DNA of 64,000 bases from Mycolicibacterium sp. (GTDB lineage Bacteria > Actinomycetota > Actinomycetes > Mycobacteriales > Mycobacteriaceae): the NCBI GenBank assembly GCA_020637165.1, contig JACJWN010000008.1, positions 186,001-250,000 of the forward strand, written 5' to 3'. Under the pieces are notes generated by a model. It saw nothing but the letters and a program-made list of their open reading frames with translations. It ran no database searches and was not told the DNA's origin. The translations under genes were made by a program, and so were the position numbers. Shown here in pieces: positions 33,497-41,315 of the stretch; the first letter of the stretch is position 1, and each line of letters starts with the position of its first letter.

Positions 33497-35008
33497 CTAG
33501 CTTCCGTAGAGATGCAGCGCACGGGCGGCGGTGGTGGCCACCTCGCCGCTCAGCGTCGCTATGGGCGGGCCGCCACGCTGATGAATCACGTTGCCCAGCA
33601 CCACCACGTAACTGTCCGATCCGGGGTCGATCCATATCGTCACCCCGGTGAATCCGGTGTGGCCGAAGCTGCCTACCGGGAAGATCATGCCGCGCGGGGT
33701 GGACTGGTAGGTGTCGATGTCCCACCCGAAGCCGCGCAGGAACTGCCCCGGAATCGCCGGGTAGTGGGGCGCCAGCAGCGGATTGTCGAGGTTGGGGCTT
33801 GCCGCGATGGCCGCCCGGGAGGCGTTCTCGGCGGCCTGGACCTGACCGGGGTGGTGCCCGGGCTGCTGAGGCGTGGTCATCAACTCCAGGGTCGCCTGTC
33901 GCAAGGGGAATGAGCTCGGGCGCCCGGCGAGCCGGTCGAGCAGACTCTGGGCGTACCTGCCGACGTCCGAGGCGGTGGAGAACACTCCGGCGCTGCCGGC
34001 CACACCACCCATCCGGCGGGCCGTGGGATCGTGGACGGTGCCGCGCAGCAGCCGGTCGAAGTCGGGGTTGATGCCAGGGGTGTCCTCGTCGCGGGCCGTC
34101 GGTGCGACGCGGGCCAACAGGGCGGTGCTCCACGTGCCATCCGGGCAGGTTCCGTTCGGAGTTTCGGCGGGGCTGACAGCGATGGCGTTGCCGATTGTTT
34201 GGTGGGGTCCGCAGGCCTTGGCCGCGGGCAGATAGCGGGTGTCGCCCATGCCCAGCGGCTCGAAGATCTCCTGCTGGGCGTAGACGTCGAGGGTCTCCCC
34301 GGTGAGCCTCTCGACCATGCTGCCGAGCAGAATGAACCCGATGTCGGAGTAGTGGAAGACCTCCCCGGGACCGAACTCCAGTGGTGTGGCCAGCGCGCGC
34401 TGAATGCCGTCGGCCTTGTCCGCCGCCACCAGCCCCCACGGCCCTTGCCGGCTGAGGTCCCCACCGAGCCCGGAGGTGTGGGTGAGCAGCATCCGCAGCG
34501 TCACCCTGGCACGTTTGGGGTCACCGTCCGGGTTGAACTCGGGAAGGTAGTCCTGCAGGGGATCGTCGATGCCCACCAGGCCCCGTTCGTAGAGCTGCAG
34601 GACTGCGGTGGTGGTGGCGAGGATCTTCGTCAATGACGCCAGATCGAAGATGGTGTCGGCGGTCATCGGCTCGGCCGGTGAGAGGGCGCCGTCCAGTCCC
34701 GGCTCGGTAGCGAGCCGTCGAGCGCCGAAGGCTCGGCGAAAGACGACGGTGCCGCCGTGCCCGATCTGGATCACCGCGCCGGGCATCCGGGGTGCGGCGA
34801 TGGCGTCGTCGACGAGCCGGGACACCGCGGGGAAGGCTTCCGGGGCGATGTCGGGTTCCGGTTGTGCCGACGTCGTTGCCGGGGCGGGTGCGACGGTGGC
34901 CGGCGGGGGTGGCGGTTCCGGACGGCCGCAGGAGGGCGCGACCGCGACACCGAGCGCGAGGGCCCCGGCACCGCAGGCCCGCGAGACTCGCGCCCCTGAG
35001 AACGTCAC
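33497..35008 (-). CDS. Beta-lactamase-fold serine hydrolase, probable lipoprotein
   Basis: A class-C-type serine hydrolase of about 503 residues. The nucleophile motif is SLTK (in FDLASLTKILATT), the second motif YSD (in VFHYSDIGF), and the third region is GHTGFTG near the C-terminus. The GTG at 35008 gives an N-terminus with basic residues, a hydrophobic run (GAGALALGVAVAP) and a Cys, followed by a Pro/Ala-rich linker, which fits a lipoprotein facing the cell wall; the lipobox (APSC) is not ideal. A TTG at 35071 would add 21 residues. Related enzymes act as D-aminopeptidases, esterases or peptidoglycan hydrolases. It heads the unit with GH3 and ClC. Confidence 0.82.
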   Translation of the reverse strand: MTFSGARVSRACGAGALALGVAVAPSCGRPEPPPPPATVAPAPATTSAQPEPDIAPEAFPAVSRLVDDAIAAPRMPGAVIQIGHGGTVVFRRAFGARRLATEPGLDGALSPAEPMTADTIFDLASLTKILATTTAVLQLYERGLVGIDDPLQDYLPEFNPDGDPKRARVTLRMLLTHTSGLGGDLSRQGPWGLVAADKADGIQRALATPLEFGPGEVFHYSDIGFILLGSMVERLTGETLDVYAQQEIFEPLGMGDTRYLPAAKACGPHQTIGNAIAVSPAETPNGTCPDGTWSTALLARVAPTARDEDTPGINPDFDRLLRGTVHDPTARRMGGVAGSAGVFSTASDVGRYAQSLLDRLAGRPSSFPLRQATLELMTTPQQPGHHPGQVQAAENASRAAIAASPNLDNPLLAPHYPAIPGQFLRGFGWDIDTYQSTPRGMIFPVGSFGHTGFTGVTIWIDPGSDSYVVVLGNVIHQRGGPPIATLSGEVATTAARALHLYGS

Positions 35009-35153
35009 CGGGCCGACGGTAGCGAACTCGCCACCGACGGTGCGACGGGTATCGCCAAACCATGCTGGCAACCATTGATGCGGCTGGCCGGGTTGTCATT
35101 GCTCATGAGGTCCGGTAGAGGACGCGAGCCGGACTAGCGGCCGGCGCTCGGGG

Positions 35154-36221
35154 CTACCGGGGGAAGCGTGGTCGTAGGGCGAGGGAGACGTAGACCAGCG
35201 CTACCAGAACGGGAACCTCGATGAGCGGGCCGACCACGCCGGCCAGCGCCTGACCGGAGGTGGCGCCGTAGGTGGCGATCGCGACGGCGATGGCCAGTTC
35301 GAAGTTGTTGCCGGCGGCGGTGAAGGCCAGCGTCGTCGTGCGCGGGTAGCCCAGGTGGAGTGCGGCGCCGAGCAGGTAACCGCCGCCCCACATGATGGCG
35401 AAGTAGGCCAGCAGGGGCAGCGCGATGCGGGCGACGTCCCAGGGGTGGGTGGTGATCTGTTCTCCCTGTAGCGCGAAGAGAATGACGATGGTGAACAGCA
35501 GTCCGTAGAGCGCCCACGGTCCGACGGCGGGAAGGAACCGGATCTCGTACCACTGGCGTCCTCTGGCTCGTTCGCCGAGGCGCCGGGAGAGATAACCGGC
35601 CAGCAGGGGTATACCGAGGAAGATCAGGACGGACTTGGCGATCTGCCAGGGCGAGGCAGTGATCGAGGTTTGCGGCAGTCCCAGCCAGCCGGGCAGCACC
35701 GAGAGATAGAACCACCCCAGCACGGCGAACATCAGCACTTGGAAGATCGAGTTCAGCGCGACCAGGACGGCCGCGGCCTCGCGGTCGCCGCAGGCGAGGT
35801 CGTTCCAGATGATGACCATCGCGATACAGCGGGCCAGTCCGACGATGATCAGACCCGTGCGGTACTCCGGCAGGTCGGGCAGCATCAGCCAGGCCAGGGC
35901 GAACATCAACGCCGGTCCCACGATCCAGTTGAGGATCAGTGAGCTGATCAGCATCGGCCGGTCGGCGGTCACGGTGTCGAGTCGGTCGTAGCGCACCTTG
36001 GCCAGCACCGGGTACATCATGATCAGCAGGCCCAGCGCGATCGGTAGCGAAATGCCGTCGATCTGAACCTTTTCCAGCGCCGTGTTCAGCCCGGGGATCG
36101 ACCGGCCGAGCAGCAGGCCTGCCGCCATGGCGATGCCGATCCACAGTGGCAGGAAGCGGTCGAGGGTGGACAGCTTGCCCACGACGGGTGCTGCGGGTTC
36201 GGAGGTGCGGGAATCGACCAT
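35154..36221 (-). CDS. acr3: ACR3 family arsenite efflux transporter
   Basis: A 355-residue, ten-segment transporter of the ACR3 group that extrudes arsenite. The essential Cys is in GLARCIAMVIIWNDLACGD (fourth segment), with the family GNNFELAIAVAIA motif in the ninth. The ATG at 36221 is selected because the protein family begins with a short tail before the first segment (FLPLWIGIAMAAGLLLG). It is the last gene of arsR-arsC-acr3, 25 bp after arsC. It removes the arsenite made by arsenate reductase. Confidence 0.95.
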   Translation of the reverse strand: MVDSRTSEPAAPVVGKLSTLDRFLPLWIGIAMAAGLLLGRSIPGLNTALEKVQIDGISLPIALGLLIMMYPVLAKVRYDRLDTVTADRPMLISSLILNWIVGPALMFALAWLMLPDLPEYRTGLIIVGLARCIAMVIIWNDLACGDREAAAVLVALNSIFQVLMFAVLGWFYLSVLPGWLGLPQTSITASPWQIAKSVLIFLGIPLLAGYLSRRLGERARGRQWYEIRFLPAVGPWALYGLLFTIVILFALQGEQITTHPWDVARIALPLLAYFAIMWGGGYLLGAALHLGYPRTTTLAFTAAGNNFELAIAVAIATYGATSGQALAGVVGPLIEVPVLVALVYVSLALRPRFPR

Positions 36222-36246
36222 GGGTGGCTCCTGCCGGGGTGGCGGC

Positions 36247-36663
36247 TCAGCGATCGGTGGAAGACGGAACGAGTTCGGCGATGAGGGCCTCGACGCGGGT
36301 GCGAATCTGATCGCGGATCGGACGTACGGCGTCCAGACCCTTGCCGGCCGGGTCGTCGAGGACCCAGTCTCGGTAGCTCTTGCCGGGGAAGAACGGGCAG
36401 GTGTCACCGCATCCCATGGTGATCACCACATCTGAAGCCTCGACAGCGTCGCCGGTGAGGATTTTCGGGCTCTGGGTGGAGATGTCGATACCGACCTCGG
36501 CCATGGCGGCAACGGCGGCCGGGTTGACCGCATCGGCCGGCGCGCTGCCGGCCGAGCGGACCTCGACGGTGTCGCCGGCCAGGGCGGCCAGGAATCCGGC
36601 CGCCATCTGGGAGCGCCCGGCGTTGTGGACACAGACGAACAGCACCGACGGTTTGGCGCTCAT
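36247..36663 (-). CDS. arsC: Arsenate reductase, low-molecular-weight phosphatase type
   Basis: A 138-residue arsenate reductase. The P-loop is VCVHNAGRSQMA (Cys-x5-Arg), and a downstream Cys-rich segment MGCGDTCPFFPGK supplies the resolving cysteines; the DDPAG motif provides the catalytic Asp. Actinobacterial members use mycothiol/mycoredoxin or thioredoxin as reductant. The ATG at 36663 overlaps the TGA of arsR (ATGA); an ATG two codons upstream exists. It converts arsenate to arsenite for export by ACR3. Confidence 0.93.
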   Translation of the reverse strand: MSAKPSVLFVCVHNAGRSQMAAGFLAALAGDTVEVRSAGSAPADAVNPAAVAAMAEVGIDISTQSPKILTGDAVEASDVVITMGCGDTCPFFPGKSYRDWVLDDPAGKGLDAVRPIRDQIRTRVEALIAELVPSSTDR

Positions 36664-37037
36664 CGGCATTTCCGCCCGGCCACGAGGTGCGCGGTGGCCT
36701 CGGGGGCGAGGACCGCCGAGAGCCGTTGGAGCGCGGGCGGGATCACCCAGTAGTACACCCAGGTTCCGCGGCGTTCACAGTCCAGCAGGCCCGCTTCGCG
36801 CAACGTCTTGAGATGGTGGGAGATCGTCGGTTGGGACACCTCGAACGCCGGGGCGATATCGCAGACGCAGCACTCGCCGCCGGCGTGGCTGGCGATGAGG
36901 CTCAAGATCCGCAGCCGCACCGGATCGCCGAGGGCCTTGAATATCCGGGCCAGCTCAGCGGCCCGGTCCGAATCCAGTGGCTGGTTTGTCAGCGGACGAC
37001 AGCAGGGCTGCTCGTCAATAGACCGGTGGATCGACAC
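36660..37037 (-). CDS. arsR: ArsR family arsenic-responsive repressor
   Basis: A 125-residue ArsR/SmtB repressor. The winged helix includes FEVSQPTISHHLKTLREAGLLDCERRGTW, and the metal-binding cysteines are in GGECCVCDIAP before it plus CC near the N-terminus (EQPCC), a pattern able to bind As(III). The GTG start is four bases downstream of a perfect palindrome (37041-37050) that is the probable operator; the transcript may be leaderless. It represses itself, arsC and acr3 until arsenite binds. Confidence 0.93.
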   Translation of the reverse strand: MSIHRSIDEQPCCRPLTNQPLDSDRAAELARIFKALGDPVRLRILSLIASHAGGECCVCDIAPAFEVSQPTISHHLKTLREAGLLDCERRGTWVYYWVIPPALQRLSAVLAPEATAHLVAGRKCR

Positions 37038-37040
37038 CCG

Positions 37041-37050
37041 TCAATATTGA
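37041..37050. promoter_or_regulatory. Candidate ArsR operator
   Basis: TCAATATTGA, a perfect 10-bp palindrome in the TCAA...TTGA shape of ArsR operators, ends 3 bp before the arsR start codon, so a bound repressor would block a leaderless promoter. Confidence 0.65.
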
Positions 37051-37087
37051 TGCAGGTCGATTCAGCAGTCAACTGCGGGGTCGGTGC

Positions 37088-38287
37088 TCAGCGAGTCCCC
37101 GGCCATGCCCGGTGGGCCGAGAGTTCTGCGGCCGCCGCATCGAAGGCACGCAACGTATCGAGCAGGACATGCGGGCCGTGGGTGTGCGGCTGGGTGGACA
37201 ACTTGGCCGCCACCGTCTGCGCGACCCGGTTGATGTAAATCACCTGGCCGCACATGCCCAGACAGAGCGCGACGTTGTTGCCCGGGTACGGGAACCACAT
37301 CTGGTTGCGGTACATCCCGCCAGGCAGTCCGGTGTCGGTGGCGGCGAACGCCTGCCGCGAGTCGGGTCCGCCATCGAGGGTATCGGCGATCCATGCCTCA
37401 TGGACCACCTGTTGATCGTTCAGGGAGACGCCGTCGCGCAGGAACAACGACCCGAACCGGATCATGTCGGTCAGGCAGCCACTGATGCCGCCGTTGAACA
37501 TGCCGGTGCCAACCCGGTCCACACCGATGGTGGCGTCGGTCTGCGCACCGATCCGGCTCCACAGCACTTCCGACATCAGCCCGGGCATCCGCTGGCCGCC
37601 GACGACCTCGCAGACCCAGCCCAGCACGTCGGTCTCGCACGATCGGTATTCGAATGGGCCGCCGTGCGGGGCCGTCTGCCGCAGCGTCACCAGGAAGTCA
37701 TAGAGCGTGGACGGTATGTCCGGACTGCTCCGGGGCGCCCACCCCATGGCCTGGTCGAGGATGTGGATGTCCGCGTTCGGGTCGCTGTAGTCGTCGGAGA
37801 AAGCGACGCCCGAGCGCATGTCGAGAAGATGGCGCACCGTCGCCCCGGCGTAGCCGCTGCGCGCCAGGGCGGGAACGAAGGTGGTCACCTCAGCATCGGT
37901 GTCGAGGGCGCCGGCGCCGTGCAAGACCCCGGCAACCACCCCGATCAGCGACTTGCTCACCGAGAACATCAGGTGCCGGGTGTGCGGCCCCATCCCGTCG
38001 CGGTAGTGTTCGGCAGCCAAGGAGCCGCGGTAGGCCACCGCCCAACCGTCGGTCTCGGTGCCGTCCATGACCCCGCCCACGGTCGTGGCGGTGCCATCGG
38101 TGGTGGTCACCGGGATCTCGGCGACCGGCGAGTGGACGGGCGGAAGGGCCACCGCAGGCGCGTTGCGGCGGGAGATCACCGCCGTCGGCACCATGTCCTC
38201 GACGTGCTGGTAGGACCAGTGCGAGTAGGGCTCCCACAGCCAGTTCGACAGGGAGATGCCTGCTGGGCGGCGGCCGTCGTCGCTCAT
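37088..38287 (-). CDS. NylB-like serine hydrolase (6-aminohexanoate-dimer hydrolase family)
   Basis: A 399-residue beta-lactamase-fold hydrolase related to 6-aminohexanoate-dimer hydrolase (NylB). The nucleophile motif is SVSK (residues 109-112, in MFSVSKSLIGVVAG), followed by the NylB-type second motif Tyr-x-Ser (EYRSCETDVLGW, about 214) and GGISGCLTDMIRFG. No signal peptide is visible. The family hydrolyses linear amides and esters. It lies 16 bp downstream of the ATP-grasp gene and is surely co-transcribed, which pairs an amide-forming enzyme with an amide-breaking one. Confidence 0.85.
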   Translation of the reverse strand: MSDDGRRPAGISLSNWLWEPYSHWSYQHVEDMVPTAVISRRNAPAVALPPVHSPVAEIPVTTTDGTATTVGGVMDGTETDGWAVAYRGSLAAEHYRDGMGPHTRHLMFSVSKSLIGVVAGVLHGAGALDTDAEVTTFVPALARSGYAGATVRHLLDMRSGVAFSDDYSDPNADIHILDQAMGWAPRSSPDIPSTLYDFLVTLRQTAPHGGPFEYRSCETDVLGWVCEVVGGQRMPGLMSEVLWSRIGAQTDATIGVDRVGTGMFNGGISGCLTDMIRFGSLFLRDGVSLNDQQVVHEAWIADTLDGGPDSRQAFAATDTGLPGGMYRNQMWFPYPGNNVALCLGMCGQVIYINRVAQTVAAKLSTQPHTHGPHVLLDTLRAFDAAAAELSAHRAWPGTR

Positions 38288-38303
38288 CGTCGAGACGCGG
38301 GGT

Positions 38304-39758
38304 TCACGCCCGCGCGACGAGGCGGGAGACGATTTGTGCGGACGGCGCCAGGGGCGTCGAGGTGAACTTCGCCTTGATCGCCTTCAGCCAGCGCTGGCAG
38401 CGCTCGGTGAGCTGATAGTCCTCGGACTGCAGGTGCCCGGGGGTTACCAGCACGCCGAGTTGGGCGCCTTCGCAGCGCAGGTCACCCGGGGCTGCGACGC
38501 GCATGTAGAAGGCCTCGGATTCATCGGTGATCGAATCCCAGTCGTCGGCGGGGCGGGCGAACGATGCGCGTCCGGCGTCGTCGAGCCGGTAGACACCGGT
38601 TCGCGGCGTCTTGGTGAAGAGTTCGACCTCGGTCGAGGTCTCGGCGATGATCACCTGGCCCCAGACCTCGTCCTCCCCGTAGCCCCGCTGCCAGCGCGCG
38701 TTGATCTCGTCGACGTCGAGTTCGTAGTCGACGTCCATGAACTCCAGGAGGTGGAAGAGAAACAGCGGTATGTCGGCGTAGGCCTCGGTGGTCAGGTTGG
38801 TCATCGGGCTGGCGCCGCTCAGCCGCGGGTTGACCTCGCCGAGGTAGAGCTCGTCGGAGTCGAGATCATGCAGCAGGTCGACCTCGAAGTAGCCGAGATA
38901 GCCCTCACCTCCCAGGACGTCGCCGAGCTTGCGAACCATCGCCCGGGCGGCGCGTGTCTGGGCCGGCGGCAGCGCCTCGCGCCAGACGTCGTTGCCACAC
39001 CAGCTGCCCCGGTACGGGGTCAATTCGGGGTAGCCGACCAGGCTGGTCATGGCCGGTCCGACGACGGTGCCGTAACGGGTCACCGCGCCTTCCAGGCACA
39101 CCTCGACGTTGCGGATACGCTTCATGACCTTGACCTCGCGCTGTCCGGTCAGATCGTCGGCGCACTGGTCCCAGTCGGATCGGCTGCGCACGAAATAGGT
39201 TCCGCTACCGGCATTTCCGTAGGGGTCCTGGACGACGAGGTCATCGCCGAGTCCGGCGCCCTGGGCCAGGGTCAACAACTCGTCGTAGGTGCCGGCCCGA
39301 CCGATCGCGTGCGGCACGCTCGGCACCCCCGCCTGCTCGGCGAGCCGGGTCATGACGATTTTCGAGTCCAGGCGGCGGCGCAGTTCCGACGGTGGCTCCA
39401 TGACGTGCAATCCCGCGCGCCGGGCGAGGTCAGAGGTCTGCTCGTCGGGCATGACGAAGCAGGCTTTGCCCCCGGGTCCGCGCTCGGCGATGAACTCCAG
39501 CGTCTCCGGATCGGAGAGCAGGTGATTGCACACGTCACCCATGGAATCGAAGTCCCTGCGGTCCCGGTTCCGTGGGACGAACACCCGCGGGTGGTTGCCG
39601 TCGAAAGAGTCGAAATAGTTCAGGTAGTAGAAGTTTCGTACCCAACGGTCGATCCCGAGAAGGTTGAACGGGGTGGGGGAGATGAAGTAGAGCGGCACCG
39701 TGTTGGTGTGGAAGAAGGCTCGGACGTCGGCTAGGCCCTTGAGATCTTGCAGCGTCAT
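38304..39758 (-). CDS. ATP-grasp carboxylate-amine ligase-like protein
   Basis: A 484-residue ATP-grasp protein, loosely called biotin carboxylase in annotation. The ATP-grasp core spans about residues 120-310: the lysine strand near LVVQDPYGNAGSGTYFV, the metal-binding YFEVDLL and LGEVNPRLSG, whose Glu and Asn bind magnesium. The N-terminal part (TVPLYFISPTPFNLLGIDRW) and the C-terminal part are unlike true biotin carboxylases. The ATG at 39758 has GGCGGG upstream; a GTG two codons earlier is possible. Substrate unknown; the downstream NylB-like hydrolase suggests peptide or amide metabolism. Confidence 0.78.
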   Translation of the reverse strand: MTLQDLKGLADVRAFFHTNTVPLYFISPTPFNLLGIDRWVRNFYYLNYFDSFDGNHPRVFVPRNRDRRDFDSMGDVCNHLLSDPETLEFIAERGPGGKACFVMPDEQTSDLARRAGLHVMEPPSELRRRLDSKIVMTRLAEQAGVPSVPHAIGRAGTYDELLTLAQGAGLGDDLVVQDPYGNAGSGTYFVRSRSDWDQCADDLTGQREVKVMKRIRNVEVCLEGAVTRYGTVVGPAMTSLVGYPELTPYRGSWCGNDVWREALPPAQTRAARAMVRKLGDVLGGEGYLGYFEVDLLHDLDSDELYLGEVNPRLSGASPMTNLTTEAYADIPLFLFHLLEFMDVDYELDVDEINARWQRGYGEDEVWGQVIIAETSTEVELFTKTPRTGVYRLDDAGRASFARPADDWDSITDESEAFYMRVAAPGDLRCEGAQLGVLVTPGHLQSEDYQLTERCQRWLKAIKAKFTSTPLAPSAQIVSRLVARA

Positions 39759-40080
39759 GATCACACCCGCCGTGAGGTTGCCGGAACCCCGTTGGTGAGG
39801 TTGGGAATTCGTGCACTCGGGTGGGTTTCGGACTCTTCGTTGGCCAAGCGATAGCGCGGGATCATCCCCTGAGTCTGCACTCCGCAGCGGGCGATGTGCC
39901 ACGGTTTGCGGCGTCGGCCCAGCACCTGTCCGCTGTCATTCGGGTGGGGAAAGTGCTGTGGCCAGCGCTGAACGGTGCCGTGCAGGCTGCCGGAATCGCG
40001 ATAACCGGGAAGGCACTCACAGGATTCTGATAGTTTCCTGCCAAGTTTTTAACAGCGAATCTTCAGCGTCAGGAGTCGAC
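39759..40080. other. Divergent intergenic region
   Basis: No gene is visible. The right part is AT-richer (AAGTTTTTAACAG near 40040) and presumably holds the promoter of the exported protein; AGGAG lies eight bases before its ATG. Confidence 0.4.
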
Positions 40081-41103
40081 ATGGAAGCACTGACCCGACC
40101 CGCTCTCGCACTGGCGGCCGCCACGGCTGTGGCCATCGGCTCGACGATGACCGCCGCCCCCGCCGCGCTGGTCGCAGCGCCCGCCGTCGTGCCGGCGTCT
40201 TCGGCGGTCGCTGCCCAGAACGTCATGCTGGCCGGTTTAATCGCCGATATCTACAACGACATCGAGGCCGTGGTGGCAGAGGTCGTCTACGGCGTCAGCG
40301 ACGTGATCGGCAGCATTCCCCTGGTTGGTCCGCCGATCGCCGATCAGATCGACATCCTCTACTTCTACGGCGAGCAGGCGGTGGGCGGCACGGTGTACTG
40401 GGTGGACGATCTGGTGACTCCGTTGGTCAACCTCGATTTCTGGCCGATCTCGGGCCCTCCCGGAAATTATCTGTCCAACGCCGCCTACGCGACGGTCGAT
40501 TGGGTCGAAGGTCTGGTCGACACCGCGGTCGGGTTCGTGGAGGCCGAGATCGACTACTTCTTCGGTTGGATTCCCAACATCCCGAACATCATCAACGATG
40601 TCATCAACACGGTCGAGAATGTCATCAACTGGATCATCGGGTGGATCCCGGGCCCGCTGGCCGCCGTTGAGGCGCCCGGCGCCGCGGCCGCGGCTGTCGC
40701 GACCGCGAGGGGTGCGGTGGCGGAGCGTTCGGTTGCGGAATCGGCCGTTGCCCCGGCGGCGGCCGCTGAGGCCGCGCCGGCTGCGGTCTCCGAGGCTGCC
40801 GCCGAGGCGGCGCATCCTGGATCGGCTCCCGCGACTGAGGCCGCGCCGACTGTGGCCGACAAGCCCGCTGCCCCGGCCGTGGAGGCCCCGGCCGCGGATG
40901 ACGCTGCCGAGGTTGCTTCCGAGGCTCCCGCAGCTGTGGTTGCAGGTGGGGCGGTTGCGGAGGCGGCGAGCCAGATTCGCCGCGCCACGCGGGCCGGCGC
41001 CGGCGCCGAGAGCACCGATGATGCGGCAGGCGCAATCAAGCAGTCTCGCGCTCAGGGTCGCAGCGCGAACGCTTCGCGGGCGGGGGCGCGAGCATCTGGG
41101 TAA
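40081..41103 (+). CDS. Exported protein with a disordered Ala/Glu-rich tail
   Basis: A 340-residue protein. It has a signal peptide-like start (LALAAATAVAIGSTMTAAPAA), a middle domain rich in aromatic and acidic residues (about 55-200, for example YFYGEQAVGGTVYWVDDLV, VNLDFWPISGPPG, NIINDVINTVENVINWIIGW) and a tail from about 205 that is almost entirely Ala, Glu, Pro and Val, predicted to be unstructured. Similar proteins occur in mycobacteria as surface or secreted proteins of unknown role. AGGAG precedes the ATG; a strong hairpin follows at 41139-41185. Confidence 0.75.
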   Translation: MEALTRPALALAAATAVAIGSTMTAAPAALVAAPAVVPASSAVAAQNVMLAGLIADIYNDIEAVVAEVVYGVSDVIGSIPLVGPPIADQIDILYFYGEQAVGGTVYWVDDLVTPLVNLDFWPISGPPGNYLSNAAYATVDWVEGLVDTAVGFVEAEIDYFFGWIPNIPNIINDVINTVENVINWIIGWIPGPLAAVEAPGAAAAAVATARGAVAERSVAESAVAPAAAAEAAPAAVSEAAAEAAHPGSAPATEAAPTVADKPAAPAVEAPAADDAAEVASEAPAAVVAGGAVAEAASQIRRATRAGAGAESTDDAAGAIKQSRAQGRSANASRAGARASG

Positions 41104-41138
41104 CCGGGTCAATGAGTAGTTAGGGCACCACCGGAGGC

Positions 41139-41185
41139 GGCGCCACCGGGGCGGTCGGATTGGTTCTGGCCGCTTCGGTGGCGCC
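41139..41185 (+). terminator. Stem-loop terminator
   Basis: GGCGCCACCG (41139-41148) pairs perfectly with CGGTGGCGCC (41176-41185), 27-base loop, extendable with one mismatch. It lies 36 bp after the exported-protein gene. No T-run. Confidence 0.6.
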
Positions 41186-41237
41186 GTCGCCGTTGCCGGG
41201 ATTGCCGCTGGCAGCGACCGGGTCGCCGCCTCGAAGG

Positions 41238-41295
41238 TGACGAATTCGTCAAAAGAACTTGACCGGCGATCTTCTCGCATGTGACGATTTCGTCA
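41238..41295. promoter_or_regulatory. Operator pair before FAD monooxygenase gene
   Basis: TGACGAATTCGTCA (41238-41251) is a perfect 14-bp palindrome; TGACGATTTCGTCA (41282-41295) is a near copy 44 bp downstream (start to start). The second lies 20 bp before the GTG. Both sites probably bind one dimeric regulator that is not encoded next to them. Confidence 0.65.
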
Positions 41296-41315
41296 GATCC
41301 TTGTGAGGAGTCCCC

